Below are positions 26,434-34,866 of a stretch of DNA of 64,000 nucleotides, piece by piece. The notes under the pieces were generated by a model. It was given only the letters and a program-made list of their open reading frames with translations. It did not search any database and was not told where the DNA came from. Source of the DNA: Acinetobacter calcoaceticus ANC 3811 (lineage in GTDB: Bacteria; Pseudomonadota; Gammaproteobacteria; Pseudomonadales; Moraxellaceae). Numbering within the stretch: position 1 is the first letter of the stretch; every line of letters begins with the position of its first letter. Made by a program: the position numbers and the translations under genes. The stretch is taken from positions 1,088,240 through 1,152,239 of the forward strand of contig NZ_KB976986.1 of NCBI RefSeq assembly GCF_000399665.1, written 5' to 3'.

Positions 26434-27075
26434 ATGGCTTGGTCACGCAATGAAATGGCACAACGTGCTGCAAAAGAACTTGAAGATGGTTTTTATGTCA
26501 ATTTAGGTATTGGCTTACCCACTCTAGTTGCTAACTATATTCCTGAAAATATTAATGTTTGGCTTCAATCTGAAAATGGCCTATTAGGTATTGGTGAGTT
26601 TCCGACTGAAGAAACTGTTGATGCTGATTTAATTAATGCTGGTAAACAAACAGTCACTGCTCGCCCTGGCGCTGCTTTTTTCTCAAGCTCAGAATCTTTT
26701 GCCATGATCCGTGGTGGCCACGTCAACATTGCAATTTTAGGAGCAATGGAAGTTTCTGAACATGGTGACTTGGCTAACTGGATGATTCCAGGTAAGAAAG
26801 TTAAAGGTATGGGCGGTGCAATGGACTTGGTTGTTGGTGTCCAAAAAGTTGTAGTGCTTATGGAACACTGTGCAAAAGATGGTACGCCAAAAATTGTGAA
26901 AAACTGTAGTTTACCTTTAACAGGTAAAGGTGTGGTTCATCGCGTAATTACTGACCTAGGTGTAATGGACATTACTCCACAAGGCGTAGAGCTGATTGAA
27001 CTTGCTAAAGATGTCACGCTTGAACAGATTCAAGCTGTTACAGGGGTTGAGTTTTACAAAACCTTAGTCGCATAA
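26434..27075 (+). CDS. scoB: 3-oxoacid CoA-transferase subunit B
   Basis: Beta subunit, 213 residues. It has the catalytic glutamate that forms the CoA thioester, E47 in SENGLLG. The segments VNLGIGLPT and [10 protein letters not shown] are also typical. It starts 1 nt after subunit A and is clearly co-translated. The 115-nt gap to the next gene holds an 11-bp hairpin. Confidence 0.93.
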   Translation: MAWSRNEMAQRAAKELEDGFYVNLGIGLPTLVANYIPENINVWLQSENGLLGIGEFPTEETVDADLINAGKQTVTARPGAAFFSSSESFAMIRGGHVNIAILGAMEVSEHGDLANWMIPGKKVKGMGGAMDLVVGVQKVVVLMEHCAKDGTPKIVKNCSLPLTGKGVVHRVITDLGVMDITPQGVELIELAKDVTLEQIQAVTGVEFYKTLVA

Positions 27076-27098
27076 AATTAAATTTTTAGTAAGAAATA

Positions 27099-27132
27099 TA
27101 AGACTTAAGTTAGAAAGTGAGCTTAAGTCTTA
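27099..27132 (+). promoter_or_regulatory. Intercistronic hairpin between scoB and atoE
   Basis: Perfect 11-bp stem TAAGACTTAAG/CTTAAGTCTTA with a 12-nt loop. It is not followed by a T run. It could stabilise the scoAB part of the mRNA, reduce downstream expression, or act as a protein-binding site. Confidence 0.55.
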
Positions 27133-27190
27133 ACCCTTTTAAGCACCGGATGTGCTGTCTATAAATAAGAACGAGAAGGATTTTTCAGCT

Positions 27191-28600
27191 ATGGAAAAAC
27201 AGCAAGGAATTTTTGAAAGATTTGCTCTTCGGATTAGTGACTGGTCTGAAAAATGGTTTCCTGATTCATATATTTTTGCATTACTTGGCGTCATTATTGT
27301 GTCGATTGCCGCTTTAGGTATTGGTGCTCCAATTCACGATGTAGCAACTTCTTTTGGTAATGGTTTCTGGAGTCTTATTCCCTTTACCCTGCAAATGACT
27401 ATGCTCATTATTGTGGGTTATGTCGTTTCGGTATCTAAACCTGTAAAATTTCTGATTCAAAAAATGGCCCGTATTCCAAATTCTGGACGCGGTGCTATTG
27501 TTTTGGTTGCAACCGTCAGCTTATTAATTTCGCTGGTCAATTGGGCAGTAAGTACAATTCTTACAGCGCTTTTAGTGATTGCATTAGCGAAACGTAAAGA
27601 GCTGAACATGGATTACCGCGCTGCCGCAGCAGCTGCAATTATTGGTATGGGTGCGACTTGGGCACTTGGAATCAGTTCTTCGGCAGCACAGCTTCAAGCA
27701 AATAAAAGTAGTTTGCCAGAGTCAATTTATAATCTGACAGGCATTATTCCATTTACCGAAACGATCTTTCTTTGGCAATCAATTGCGATGACGATTATTT
27801 TGGTGATTGTTTCAATTACGATCGCATATTTGTCAGCACCAAAAGGCAATAATGTTAAAACGATTGATAGTTTTGACATTCAGTTTGAAGAAGAAAAACA
27901 ACATGAAGAGAAATCTACCCGTCCGGGTGACTGGTTAGAAAACTCGCCAATTTTAACAATTATTGTGGTGGCTTTAGGTGTAATCTGGATGTTTTTTGAA
28001 TTTTCAAAAAGTAATCCAATCATTGCCATTTCAAGTTTAAACACATATAACTTTGTCTTTTTAATGCTTGGTTTAGCATTACATGGAACACCACGAAACT
28101 TCTTAAATGCAGTTTCAAAGGCAGTTCCAGCCGTATCAGGAATCTTAATTCAGTTTCCACTTTACGGAAGCATCGCTTTTATTATGACGCAAGCTTTAAA
28201 CAGTCAGGATTTATCGCTGTCGCACTATGTTGCCGAATTTTTCGTTTCAATTGCTTCAAAAGAAACCTTCGCAATTGTGATGGGAATTTACTCTGCCATC
28301 CTTGGATTCTTTGTGCCTTCGGGCGGTGGAAAATGGATTATCGAAGCACCATATGTTATGCAAGCAGCAAATGATTTAAAAGTTCATTTAGGCTGGTCTG
28401 TACAAATTTATAATGCAGCTGAAGCTTTACCAAATTTAATCAATCCATTCTTTATGCTGCCAATGCTAGGCATTTTAAAATTAAAAGCAAAAGATGTGAT
28501 TGGTTTTACAGTCACTCAGCTCGTTGTGCATTTTCCCTTAGTTTTATTTTTATTGTGGTTCTTTGGAAGAACGCTGAGCTATACCCCACCTACTTTTTAA
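27191..28600 (+). CDS. atoE: Short-chain fatty acid permease AtoE
   Basis: Inner-membrane importer of short-chain fatty acids or acetoacetate, 469 residues with 10-12 hydrophobic segments. The segments WSEKWFPDSYIFALLGV, LINWAVSTILTALLVIALAKR-like and FVPSGGGKWIIEAPYVM are typical of AtoE. The ATG at 27191 has AAGGA 10-11 nt upstream. It lies between the CoA-transferase and thiolase genes, which gives a complete uptake-activation-cleavage set. Confidence 0.9.
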   Translation: MEKQQGIFERFALRISDWSEKWFPDSYIFALLGVIIVSIAALGIGAPIHDVATSFGNGFWSLIPFTLQMTMLIIVGYVVSVSKPVKFLIQKMARIPNSGRGAIVLVATVSLLISLVNWAVSTILTALLVIALAKRKELNMDYRAAAAAAIIGMGATWALGISSSAAQLQANKSSLPESIYNLTGIIPFTETIFLWQSIAMTIILVIVSITIAYLSAPKGNNVKTIDSFDIQFEEEKQHEEKSTRPGDWLENSPILTIIVVALGVIWMFFEFSKSNPIIAISSLNTYNFVFLMLGLALHGTPRNFLNAVSKAVPAVSGILIQFPLYGSIAFIMTQALNSQDLSLSHYVAEFFVSIASKETFAIVMGIYSAILGFFVPSGGGKWIIEAPYVMQAANDLKVHLGWSVQIYNAAEALPNLINPFFMLPMLGILKLKAKDVIGFTVTQLVVHFPLVLFLLWFFGRTLSYTPPTF

Positions 28601-28665
28601 TTTACTGGCGCCTTTAGTTTCAGCTAGAGGCAAATTTAGCAAATACACCAATAAGAGATATTAAG

Positions 28666-29838
28666 ATGAGTTCAATTGTTATAGTTTCAGGTAGCCGTAC
28701 TGCAATGGGCGGTTTTCAAGGCAGTCTATCAACATTAACTGCACCAGAACTTGGCGCGGCTGTAATTCGTGAATCTATTCAACGTGCAGGTGTTGCACCT
28801 GACCAAGTAGATGAAGTTATTTTTGGTTGCGTGTTAAGTGCAGGCATAGGTCAAGGTCCTGCTCGTCAGGCGATGCGTAAAGCTGGTGTGCCTGATCATG
28901 TGGGTGCAGTCACCATTAATAAACTGTGTGGCTCTGCCATGAAAGCCGTATTAATGGCATCAGACACTTTAAAAGCTGGCAGTGCTAATATTATTATTGC
29001 TGGTGGCATGGAATCTATGACCAATGCGCCTTATATTTTGCCGAAAGCTCGCGGTGGTTACCGTATGGGTCACGGTGAAATTAAAGACCATATGTTTTTA
29101 GATGGTCTTGAAGATGCTGAAACAGGCCGCTTAATGGGTTCTTTTGCTCAAGACATGGCAAATACTAAAGGTTTTACACGTGAGCAAATGGATAATTTTG
29201 CGATTTCTTCTTTGAAAAAAGCACAAACTGCCATTACCCAAGGTTACTTCAAAGAAGAGATTGTTCCGGTTGAAGTCAAAACCCGTAAAGGCGTTGAAGT
29301 TATTGATCAAGATGAGCAACCATTAAAAGCGAATCTTGAGAAGATTCCAACATTGCGCCCAGCTTTTAGTAAAGATGGTACGATTACAGCTGCAAACTCA
29401 AGTTCAATTTCTGATGGTGCTGCTGCCTTAGTTCTCACTACTGAAGAATATGCTCAAAGCCATGGTTTAAATACTTTAGCAAAAATTGTTGGAACATCCA
29501 CTCACTCACAGCATCCAAGCGAATTTACCATTGCTCCGATTAGTGCGATTCAAAAAGTGCTTGAGCGTGCTGGTTGGTCTGTGGACGAGGTAGATGCTTG
29601 GGAAATTAATGAAGCTTTTGCAATGGTAGCAATGGCACCAATTCACGATTTAGGTATCGATGAAGCAAAAGTCAACGTACATGGTGGTGCTTGTGCTTTA
29701 GGCCATCCTATTGGTGCAACTGGCTCAAGAATTATTCTTTCTCTTATCTATGCTTTAAAACGCCTAGGTAAAAAGAAAGGTGTTGCTGCGTTATGTATTG
29801 GTGGTGGTGAAGCTACAGCTGTGGCAATTGAAATCTAA
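28666..29838 (+). CDS. atoB: Acetyl-CoA acetyltransferase (thiolase)
   Basis: Cleaves acetoacetyl-CoA to two acetyl-CoA. The 390-residue product has the nucleophile C88 in NKLCGSAMKA, the NEAFAM segment, GHPIGATG with the catalytic histidine, and the C-terminal CIGGGEA with the second cysteine. It is last in the sco-atoE-atoB operon, followed 15 nt later by a strong terminator. Confidence 0.95.
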   Translation: MSSIVIVSGSRTAMGGFQGSLSTLTAPELGAAVIRESIQRAGVAPDQVDEVIFGCVLSAGIGQGPARQAMRKAGVPDHVGAVTINKLCGSAMKAVLMASDTLKAGSANIIIAGGMESMTNAPYILPKARGGYRMGHGEIKDHMFLDGLEDAETGRLMGSFAQDMANTKGFTREQMDNFAISSLKKAQTAITQGYFKEEIVPVEVKTRKGVEVIDQDEQPLKANLEKIPTLRPAFSKDGTITAANSSSISDGAAALVLTTEEYAQSHGLNTLAKIVGTSTHSQHPSEFTIAPISAIQKVLERAGWSVDEVDAWEINEAFAMVAMAPIHDLGIDEAKVNVHGGACALGHPIGATGSRIILSLIYALKRLGKKKGVAALCIGGGEATAVAIEI

Positions 29839-29852
29839 AAATCAAACCACAC

Positions 29853-29889
29853 AGAAGGTGTAAGCGTTTTTCTTACATCTTCTTTTTTT
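29853..29889 (+). terminator. Rho-independent terminator after atoB
   Basis: A 12-bp stem AGAAGGTGTAAG/CTTACATCTTCT with one G-T pair and a 7-nt loop, followed by six T residues. Its T run reaches the stop codon of the convergent LysR gene. Confidence 0.88.
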
Positions 29890-30811
29890 AAACTTTAAAA
29901 AGTTCATAGCAGGTTTGTCGGAACCATTTATGGCTACTTTTATGATGGCAAGACATATGCCAATGTTGTTTAACATCATAAGTTGGAAAGTCTAGAGGTG
30001 CTGGTAAAATCTGTAAATTTTCTCTAACCAATAAAACTTGGCTTAAATAATACGGCACTGTTGCAATCGCATCTGTTTCCTGAACGACTAATCCTACCCC
30101 TAAATAACTTGGCAAGCGAATTAGAATATTTCTATCTAATCCTTTGTTCTGTAATTCATTTTTAATATGGTAGTGGCCAATACCTGCATCAATATCGATA
30201 TGATATTCACGCATATAATCATCTAAAGTAAAATTATTTGGGTTTAAACGAGGATGGCTCTTAGAGCTAATCACAACGTAATGTTGTTTGAAAAACTTCT
30301 GCTGATAAAAGCCTTCTTCTAATTGAGGTAAAAAGCCAATTGCAAGGTCAATTTCACCATTTGCCATTTGATAGCTAGTTTCTGGTGTAATCGGCCGAAT
30401 ATTCAAACGAATTAAAGGCGCCTTCTCTTTTAAATAGTTGGTTAGTTGCGGTAATAAGACCAAATGAGACACATCTGTCATGGCAATTGTAAAAAGTTGA
30501 TCTGAGGTAAGCGGGTCAAAGTTCACACTAAAGTTATTAATACTTTCAACTTTATCAATTACTTCGCTAATGAGCGGAAATATTTCTTTAGCCAATTCGG
30601 TTGGAATCATTTCATTCCCAACACGAATAAAAAGTGGATCATTAAAATGCTGACGGATTTTGTTCAGTCCATTACTAACACTTGGTTGTGTAAGCCCAAT
30701 AGCATCGGCAGCCATTGAAACGCTTTTAAACCGATAAATATGATAAAAAATATTTAGTAATCTACTATCTAGATCAAACAAAATTGTCTCCGTCTGGATC
30801 AAATAATCCAT
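29888..30811 (-). CDS. LysR-family transcriptional regulator
   Basis: A 307-residue LysR-type regulator. The helix-turn-helix is MAADAIGLTQPSVSNGLNKIRQHF within an extended N-terminal region (first about 20 residues precede the domain). A substrate-binding domain follows from about residue 100. It has no clear Shine-Dalgarno. It converges with the acetoacetate operon. The target is not evident, as neither neighbour is divergent from it. Confidence 0.85.
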   Translation of the reverse strand: MDYLIQTETILFDLDSRLLNIFYHIYRFKSVSMAADAIGLTQPSVSNGLNKIRQHFNDPLFIRVGNEMIPTELAKEIFPLISEVIDKVESINNFSVNFDPLTSDQLFTIAMTDVSHLVLLPQLTNYLKEKAPLIRLNIRPITPETSYQMANGEIDLAIGFLPQLEEGFYQQKFFKQHYVVISSKSHPRLNPNNFTLDDYMREYHIDIDAGIGHYHIKNELQNKGLDRNILIRLPSYLGVGLVVQETDAIATVPYYLSQVLLVRENLQILPAPLDFPTYDVKQHWHMSCHHKSSHKWFRQTCYELFKV

Positions 30812-31023
30812 TCAAAAAGGACTGAAAACAGGTATAGCTTAGATAAGAATGCTAAACCTGTTTTTAAATTATTGATGTATCGCCTAAATTAACAAAGAAC
30901 CTAGACCATGGGCAATGCTTTATAAAGCCTTTCATCATAAAGACAAAAGCATAGCCTCTTTATTGGGTTACTTTGTATATAAATCTAGTGAATACAGCTC
31001 ATATCGTTATAAATTTTTAAAAT

Positions 31024-31917
31024 TTAATCATGCTGAATTTGAAAACCTTTCCAGATCTGCTGAACTGCTTTGTTATCACTTAAATTATTTTTAAAAATAT
31101 AAATATCTTGGGGAAGACAATATTCATGATGATCTAACATGACCAGTTTTCCGTTAGCAATATCTTCCTCAACATTGATTTTTGGAATCCATGCTACACC
31201 AAGACCTTGTAATACGAGCTCTTTCAAATTGGTTGCATTGTCAGTCTCATATAAGGTTTTATAAATCAGCTTACCTTCGATCAGTTGATCTACCAATTTT
31301 CGCAAATAAGCATGTTTACTATAAGCAAGCAATGAAAAATTATTCTGAATTGTATGCTTAGGCGTATGGTCTGCTTCGGTAGCTGACACAGGAACAATCT
31401 CTGTTTCAGCAATCTTGATCCCACTTAAAATATCATCACCAACACGATTAATATTAGATCGATCTGCATAACAAATCATAAAATCGCAGGCACCTTCTTT
31501 TAAAAGGGATAAGCCCTCACCACTATTGGTCGCGACAATTTCGATTTTTAAATCACGCATAAACGTTGGGAATTTTTTCAAAAAAGTCGTTAAAAAACCA
31601 GAAGCTAATGAGTGAACCACACAAAAACGAATCGTAGATTCGGTTTCATTTTTAATATTTTTAATCAGCTTGGCGGTCTCTTCCACCTGCTTCTCAATAT
31701 TTTTAGACATCACCAGCATAATTCGCCCGATGTCTGTAAATTCAATATTATTTTTATTATTTCTAATAATAACCTCAGCTCCAATCATCTCTTCTATTTG
31801 CTGAATTCTACGCGTAAAAGCAGATTGGCTAATAAATCGTTTTTCTGCTGCTTTTGAAATAGAACGCTCTCGCTCTAATGTCAAAAGGTCTTCGACCCAA
31901 CGTACTTCTAAGTTCAT
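31024..31917 (-). CDS. LysR-family transcriptional regulator
   Basis: A 297-residue LysR-type regulator with the helix-turn-helix ISKAAEKRFISQSAFTRRIQQIEE and a substrate-binding domain that contains the SHKHAYLR-like loop and GLGVAWIP. The ATG at 31917 is preferred because AGGGA lies about 9 nt before it; the ATG three codons earlier is too close. The 546-nt region upstream has no obvious gene except a terminator. Its target is unknown. Confidence 0.85.
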   Translation of the reverse strand: MNLEVRWVEDLLTLERERSISKAAEKRFISQSAFTRRIQQIEEMIGAEVIIRNNKNNIEFTDIGRIMLVMSKNIEKQVEETAKLIKNIKNETESTIRFCVVHSLASGFLTTFLKKFPTFMRDLKIEIVATNSGEGLSLLKEGACDFMICYADRSNINRVGDDILSGIKIAETEIVPVSATEADHTPKHTIQNNFSLLAYSKHAYLRKLVDQLIEGKLIYKTLYETDNATNLKELVLQGLGVAWIPKINVEEDIANGKLVMLDHHEYCLPQDIYIFKNNLSDNKAVQQIWKGFQIQHD

Positions 31918-32463
31918 TTTATGCATTCCCTTTTTATAGTTATGTTCTTAATTTGTCTGCTTGGGAAGCTGAATAAATAGCTGAATAGATGAATGAAAAA
32001 TATAAAACATGGGAGTACCTGCAAAAATGCGATGGAAGAATGGCAAAGCCAAACGATAAAAGTAAGTATTTAATAATTCTGACATAGAAAAGTGTGTAAG
32101 AGAATAAAAGACTTTGATTTAACTCCACAACTCATACAAATATAAAATTCTTATTCTAAAAAATATTTTAAATCAAAAAGTAAGATCAATATAACTCAAG
32201 TAAATGACCACTTAAGCCTTAATAAAAAATAAAAATAATCTTATTATTTCATCACGTTTTAATTTTTATAAAAAAAAGTCCGCACCTTGGGGAAGAATAC
32301 GGACTGTAAAACTAAAATGTTGCTAATTTGACCATTTCAGGATTTAAGCTTTCTGACCTAATGAACTCATTCAAACCAGAAGATATATTTGCAGTATAGT
32401 TCAACTAAATAAACCTGACTATTCTACTAAAGTATCTATTCAAGATTGAACCGAACTAAATTT
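31918..32463. other. Gene-poor region
   Basis: AT-rich, with no convincing coding sequence. The part from 31918 to about 32150 should contain the promoter of the LysR gene. The only strong element is the minus-strand hairpin at 32270-32305. Confidence 0.5.
32270..32305 (-). terminator. Minus-strand terminator
   Basis: Hairpin with AGTCCG/CGGACT at its base, continued by T-G and A-T pairs and a CCCC loop. On the minus strand it is followed by eight T residues. The nearest upstream gene on that strand ends at 32464, about 160 nt away, so it ends either a long 3' untranslated region or an unrecognised small RNA. Confidence 0.8.
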
Positions 32464-32691
32464 CTAATATTCACCAATCAGATAATATAGCTTTCTTGAA
32501 ATTTCAACCATCATATTCGCTGTATATTGAGTAATTTCAAAAACTTGCTTTTTCTGTGGATTAAATACCATATTATCTTTTTCATCGCTAAAAAAGATAT
32601 AAGTGGTGTATTTATCCATGTGATGGATATGCTCTTTTAAGCTTACTTTTTCCCCAGAATTGGGATCATAGGCGATAAACTTCATTCTCAT
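32464..32691 (-). CDS. Small hypothetical protein
   Basis: A 75-residue soluble protein, MRMKFIAYDPNSGEKVSL at its start, with mixed charged and aromatic residues (YTTYIFFSDEKDNMVFNPQ). There is no signal peptide and no family that I recognise. The Shine-Dalgarno is weak. A terminator about 160 nt downstream supports transcription on this strand. Confidence 0.45.
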   Translation of the reverse strand: MRMKFIAYDPNSGEKVSLKEHIHHMDKYTTYIFFSDEKDNMVFNPQKKQVFEITQYTANMMVEISRKLYYLIGEY

Positions 32692-32796
32692 GAATTTTGT
32701 CTCTATACATACAGTCTTTTACCTAAAATTCAATAAAACTTAGATAAAACAATATTTTGATGGATAATATAAAACAGTTAAGCTAAGTAATCGTGG

Positions 32797-32979
32797 CTAT
32801 TTATAAGATATGGCTACGATACTATTTGCCTTGTTTACAGAGGTTTCAGCAGAAGCAATCGATTGCTCTGCTTCTTTCAGCAGACGAGAGGTTTTAGACT
32901 CGCTCTTCTCTTCACCATGAAAAAGTACATAGTATGTAAAACTACCCAAAATAATTAATGCAGCTGTGACTTTTAACAT
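32797..32979 (-). CDS. Small single-pass membrane protein
   Basis: A 60-residue protein with one hydrophobic segment near the start (VTAALIILGSFTYYVLF) and then a polar, alanine-rich helix (LLKEAEQSIASAETSVNKANSI) that could be a coiled coil. The family is unknown. It lies upstream of the 75-residue gene on the same strand. Confidence 0.5.
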   Translation of the reverse strand: MLKVTAALIILGSFTYYVLFHGEEKSESKTSRLLKEAEQSIASAETSVNKANSIVAISYK

Positions 32980-33392
32980 AAACTTAAAAACTAAGATTTT
33001 TTCGTATTATAGTGCCTTTTATGTGAAATGCATCACATTTTTATATAAATTTGTTAGATAAGCTACACTTCCGGTTTAATTAACCTCATTAATTTAGTTG
33101 ATATTTCACTTAAATTAATAAGTCTAAAATTTTGCATGCGGTTATTTTTTAAATTAGATGATCATTTAATTCATTTTACAATTTTATATATTAAATTTAA
33201 CTAAACAGTAAACCATTAATTTACAAAATAAAATTTTGATTCAATTAGAGAAGAAAAAAGTTTTTTTATTTTTAAGTCTAGAAAAGAAAAAATTTGATAT
33301 GCAAAAAATGCATAATTAACTTGATAAATGCATTAGAAGTGAAGCATTTCGAAATCTAATATGAATTATCTACTCTACTAATTCGAAGTTTA
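32980..33392 (+). promoter_or_regulatory. Leader/promoter region of aspA
   Basis: Very AT-rich and without genes. A small inverted repeat TATGCA/TGCATA (33298-33303 and 33309-33314) with an A5 spacer lies about 80 nt before the start codon, and TTCGAA palindromes occur near 33350 and 33382. No confident regulatory call is possible. Confidence 0.35.
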
Positions 33393-34811
33393 ATGATGAA
33401 CGCTGAAATTACCACCCGTATTGAGAAGGATCTTATTGGTTATAGAGAAATCAATAATAATGATTATTACGGAGTTCAAACATTACGTGCTCTAGAAAAC
33501 TTTAACTTAACACAAAGCAAAGTTGGAAATTTCCCTCATTTAATTAAAGCATTAGCAATGGTAAAACTTGCTTGTGCTGAAGCTAACTATAATCTTAAAA
33601 GCTTAGATCAAACTAAATTTGAAGCGATTGAATACAGCTGTAATCAACTTATTCGCGGTAATTTTCACGACCAGTTCCCAATTGATATGATGCAAGGCGG
33701 TGCTGGTACTTCAACCAATATGAATGCAAATGAAGTATTGGCGAATGTGGCTTTAGAATATATGGGACATGCAAAAGGCCAATATCAATATCTACATCCA
33801 AATAACGACATTAACATGTCACAGTCAACAAATGACGTGTACCCTACTGCGATTCGCTTAGGTTTGTTATTAAACTTAGATGAATTAAATCTTCCTTTTA
33901 ATAACTTGATCTTAAGTTTCCGCAACAAATCTCAAGAATTTGCTCACATCTTAAAAATGGGTCGTACTCAGTTACAAGATGCTGTGCCAATGACTTTAGG
34001 TCAAGAGTTTGGTGCTTTTGCAGTAACTTTACAAAAAGACCTTGAGCAAATTAATACGCTTATTCCAAATGTTTTAGCTTATATGAACCTTGGTGGTACA
34101 GCGATTGGTACGGGAATTACCACTGAATATAGTTACCGTGAACTTGCGATTCAAGCGCTTGGAAAAATTTCTGGTAAGAAAATTAAGTCTGCTCCTGATC
34201 TAATCGAAGCAACTTCAGATATGGGTGACTTTGTTCTTTTATCTGGTTTATTAAAGCGTACCGCAACTAAACTTTCAAAAATTGCCAATGACTTGCGTTT
34301 ACTTTCAAGTGGTCCACGTACTGGTATCAATGAAATTAACTTAGAAGCACGTCAACCAGGTAGTTCGATCATGCCAGGTAAAGTAAACCCAGTTATTCCT
34401 GAAGCAATGAACCTTGCTTGCTTCCAGATTATTGCAAACGATTTGGCTATAACTTTAGCTGCTGAAGCTGGTCAATTACAGTTAAATGCAATGGAACCAC
34501 TTATTGCATTCAAACTATTTGAATCTATGGATTTGCTTGGTAACGCGATGGCAATGTTCCAAAGTAAATGTATTGATACGATTACGGCGAACCCTGAACA
34601 CTGTAAAGCTTTAGTTGAAAACTCAATTGGTATTGTGACTGCACTTAACCCATATTTGGGTTATGAAACTACAACTCGTATTGCTAAAACTGCAAACGAA
34701 ACTGGACAAAGTGTATTAGCACTCGTTCAGAACGAAGGCTTATTATCAGCACAAGTGCTTGATGATATCTTGTCGATTAATAATATGGTTAAACCAAAAA
34801 TGTCGGCTTAA
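33393..34811 (+). CDS. aspA: Aspartate ammonia-lyase
   Basis: Cytoplasmic enzyme that interconverts aspartate with fumarate and ammonia. The 472-residue product is of the fumarase/aspartase superfamily. The signature GSSIMPGKVNP is at about residues 322-332, and GGAGTSTNMNANEV and MSQSTNDVYPT are the conserved substrate-binding stretches. Two adjacent ATG codons open the frame. It is a single-gene unit with a strong terminator. The SQSTND and GxxTTEY-like segments favour aspartase over fumarase. Confidence 0.93.
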   Translation: MMNAEITTRIEKDLIGYREINNNDYYGVQTLRALENFNLTQSKVGNFPHLIKALAMVKLACAEANYNLKSLDQTKFEAIEYSCNQLIRGNFHDQFPIDMMQGGAGTSTNMNANEVLANVALEYMGHAKGQYQYLHPNNDINMSQSTNDVYPTAIRLGLLLNLDELNLPFNNLILSFRNKSQEFAHILKMGRTQLQDAVPMTLGQEFGAFAVTLQKDLEQINTLIPNVLAYMNLGGTAIGTGITTEYSYRELAIQALGKISGKKIKSAPDLIEATSDMGDFVLLSGLLKRTATKLSKIANDLRLLSSGPRTGINEINLEARQPGSSIMPGKVNPVIPEAMNLACFQIIANDLAITLAAEAGQLQLNAMEPLIAFKLFESMDLLGNAMAMFQSKCIDTITANPEHCKALVENSIGIVTALNPYLGYETTTRIAKTANETGQSVLALVQNEGLLSAQVLDDILSINNMVKPKMSA

Positions 34812-34822
34812 TTCCTGAAAAT

Positions 34823-34852
34823 AAAAAAGGAGCTTTTATAAGCTCCTTTTTT
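34823..34852. terminator. Bidirectional terminator between aspA and the TonB receptor gene
   Basis: Perfect 13-bp stem AAAAAAGGAGCTT/AAGCTCCTTTTTT with a 4-nt loop. It carries A and T runs on both sides, so it works for both convergent genes. Confidence 0.92.
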
Positions 34853-34866
34853 ATTTGTTCTATATT

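Noticed and set aside
31940-32128. Possible 62-residue protein on the minus strand upstream of the LysR gene
   Set aside because: Low-complexity hydrophobic sequence with no ribosome binding site, in the promoter region of the LysR gene.
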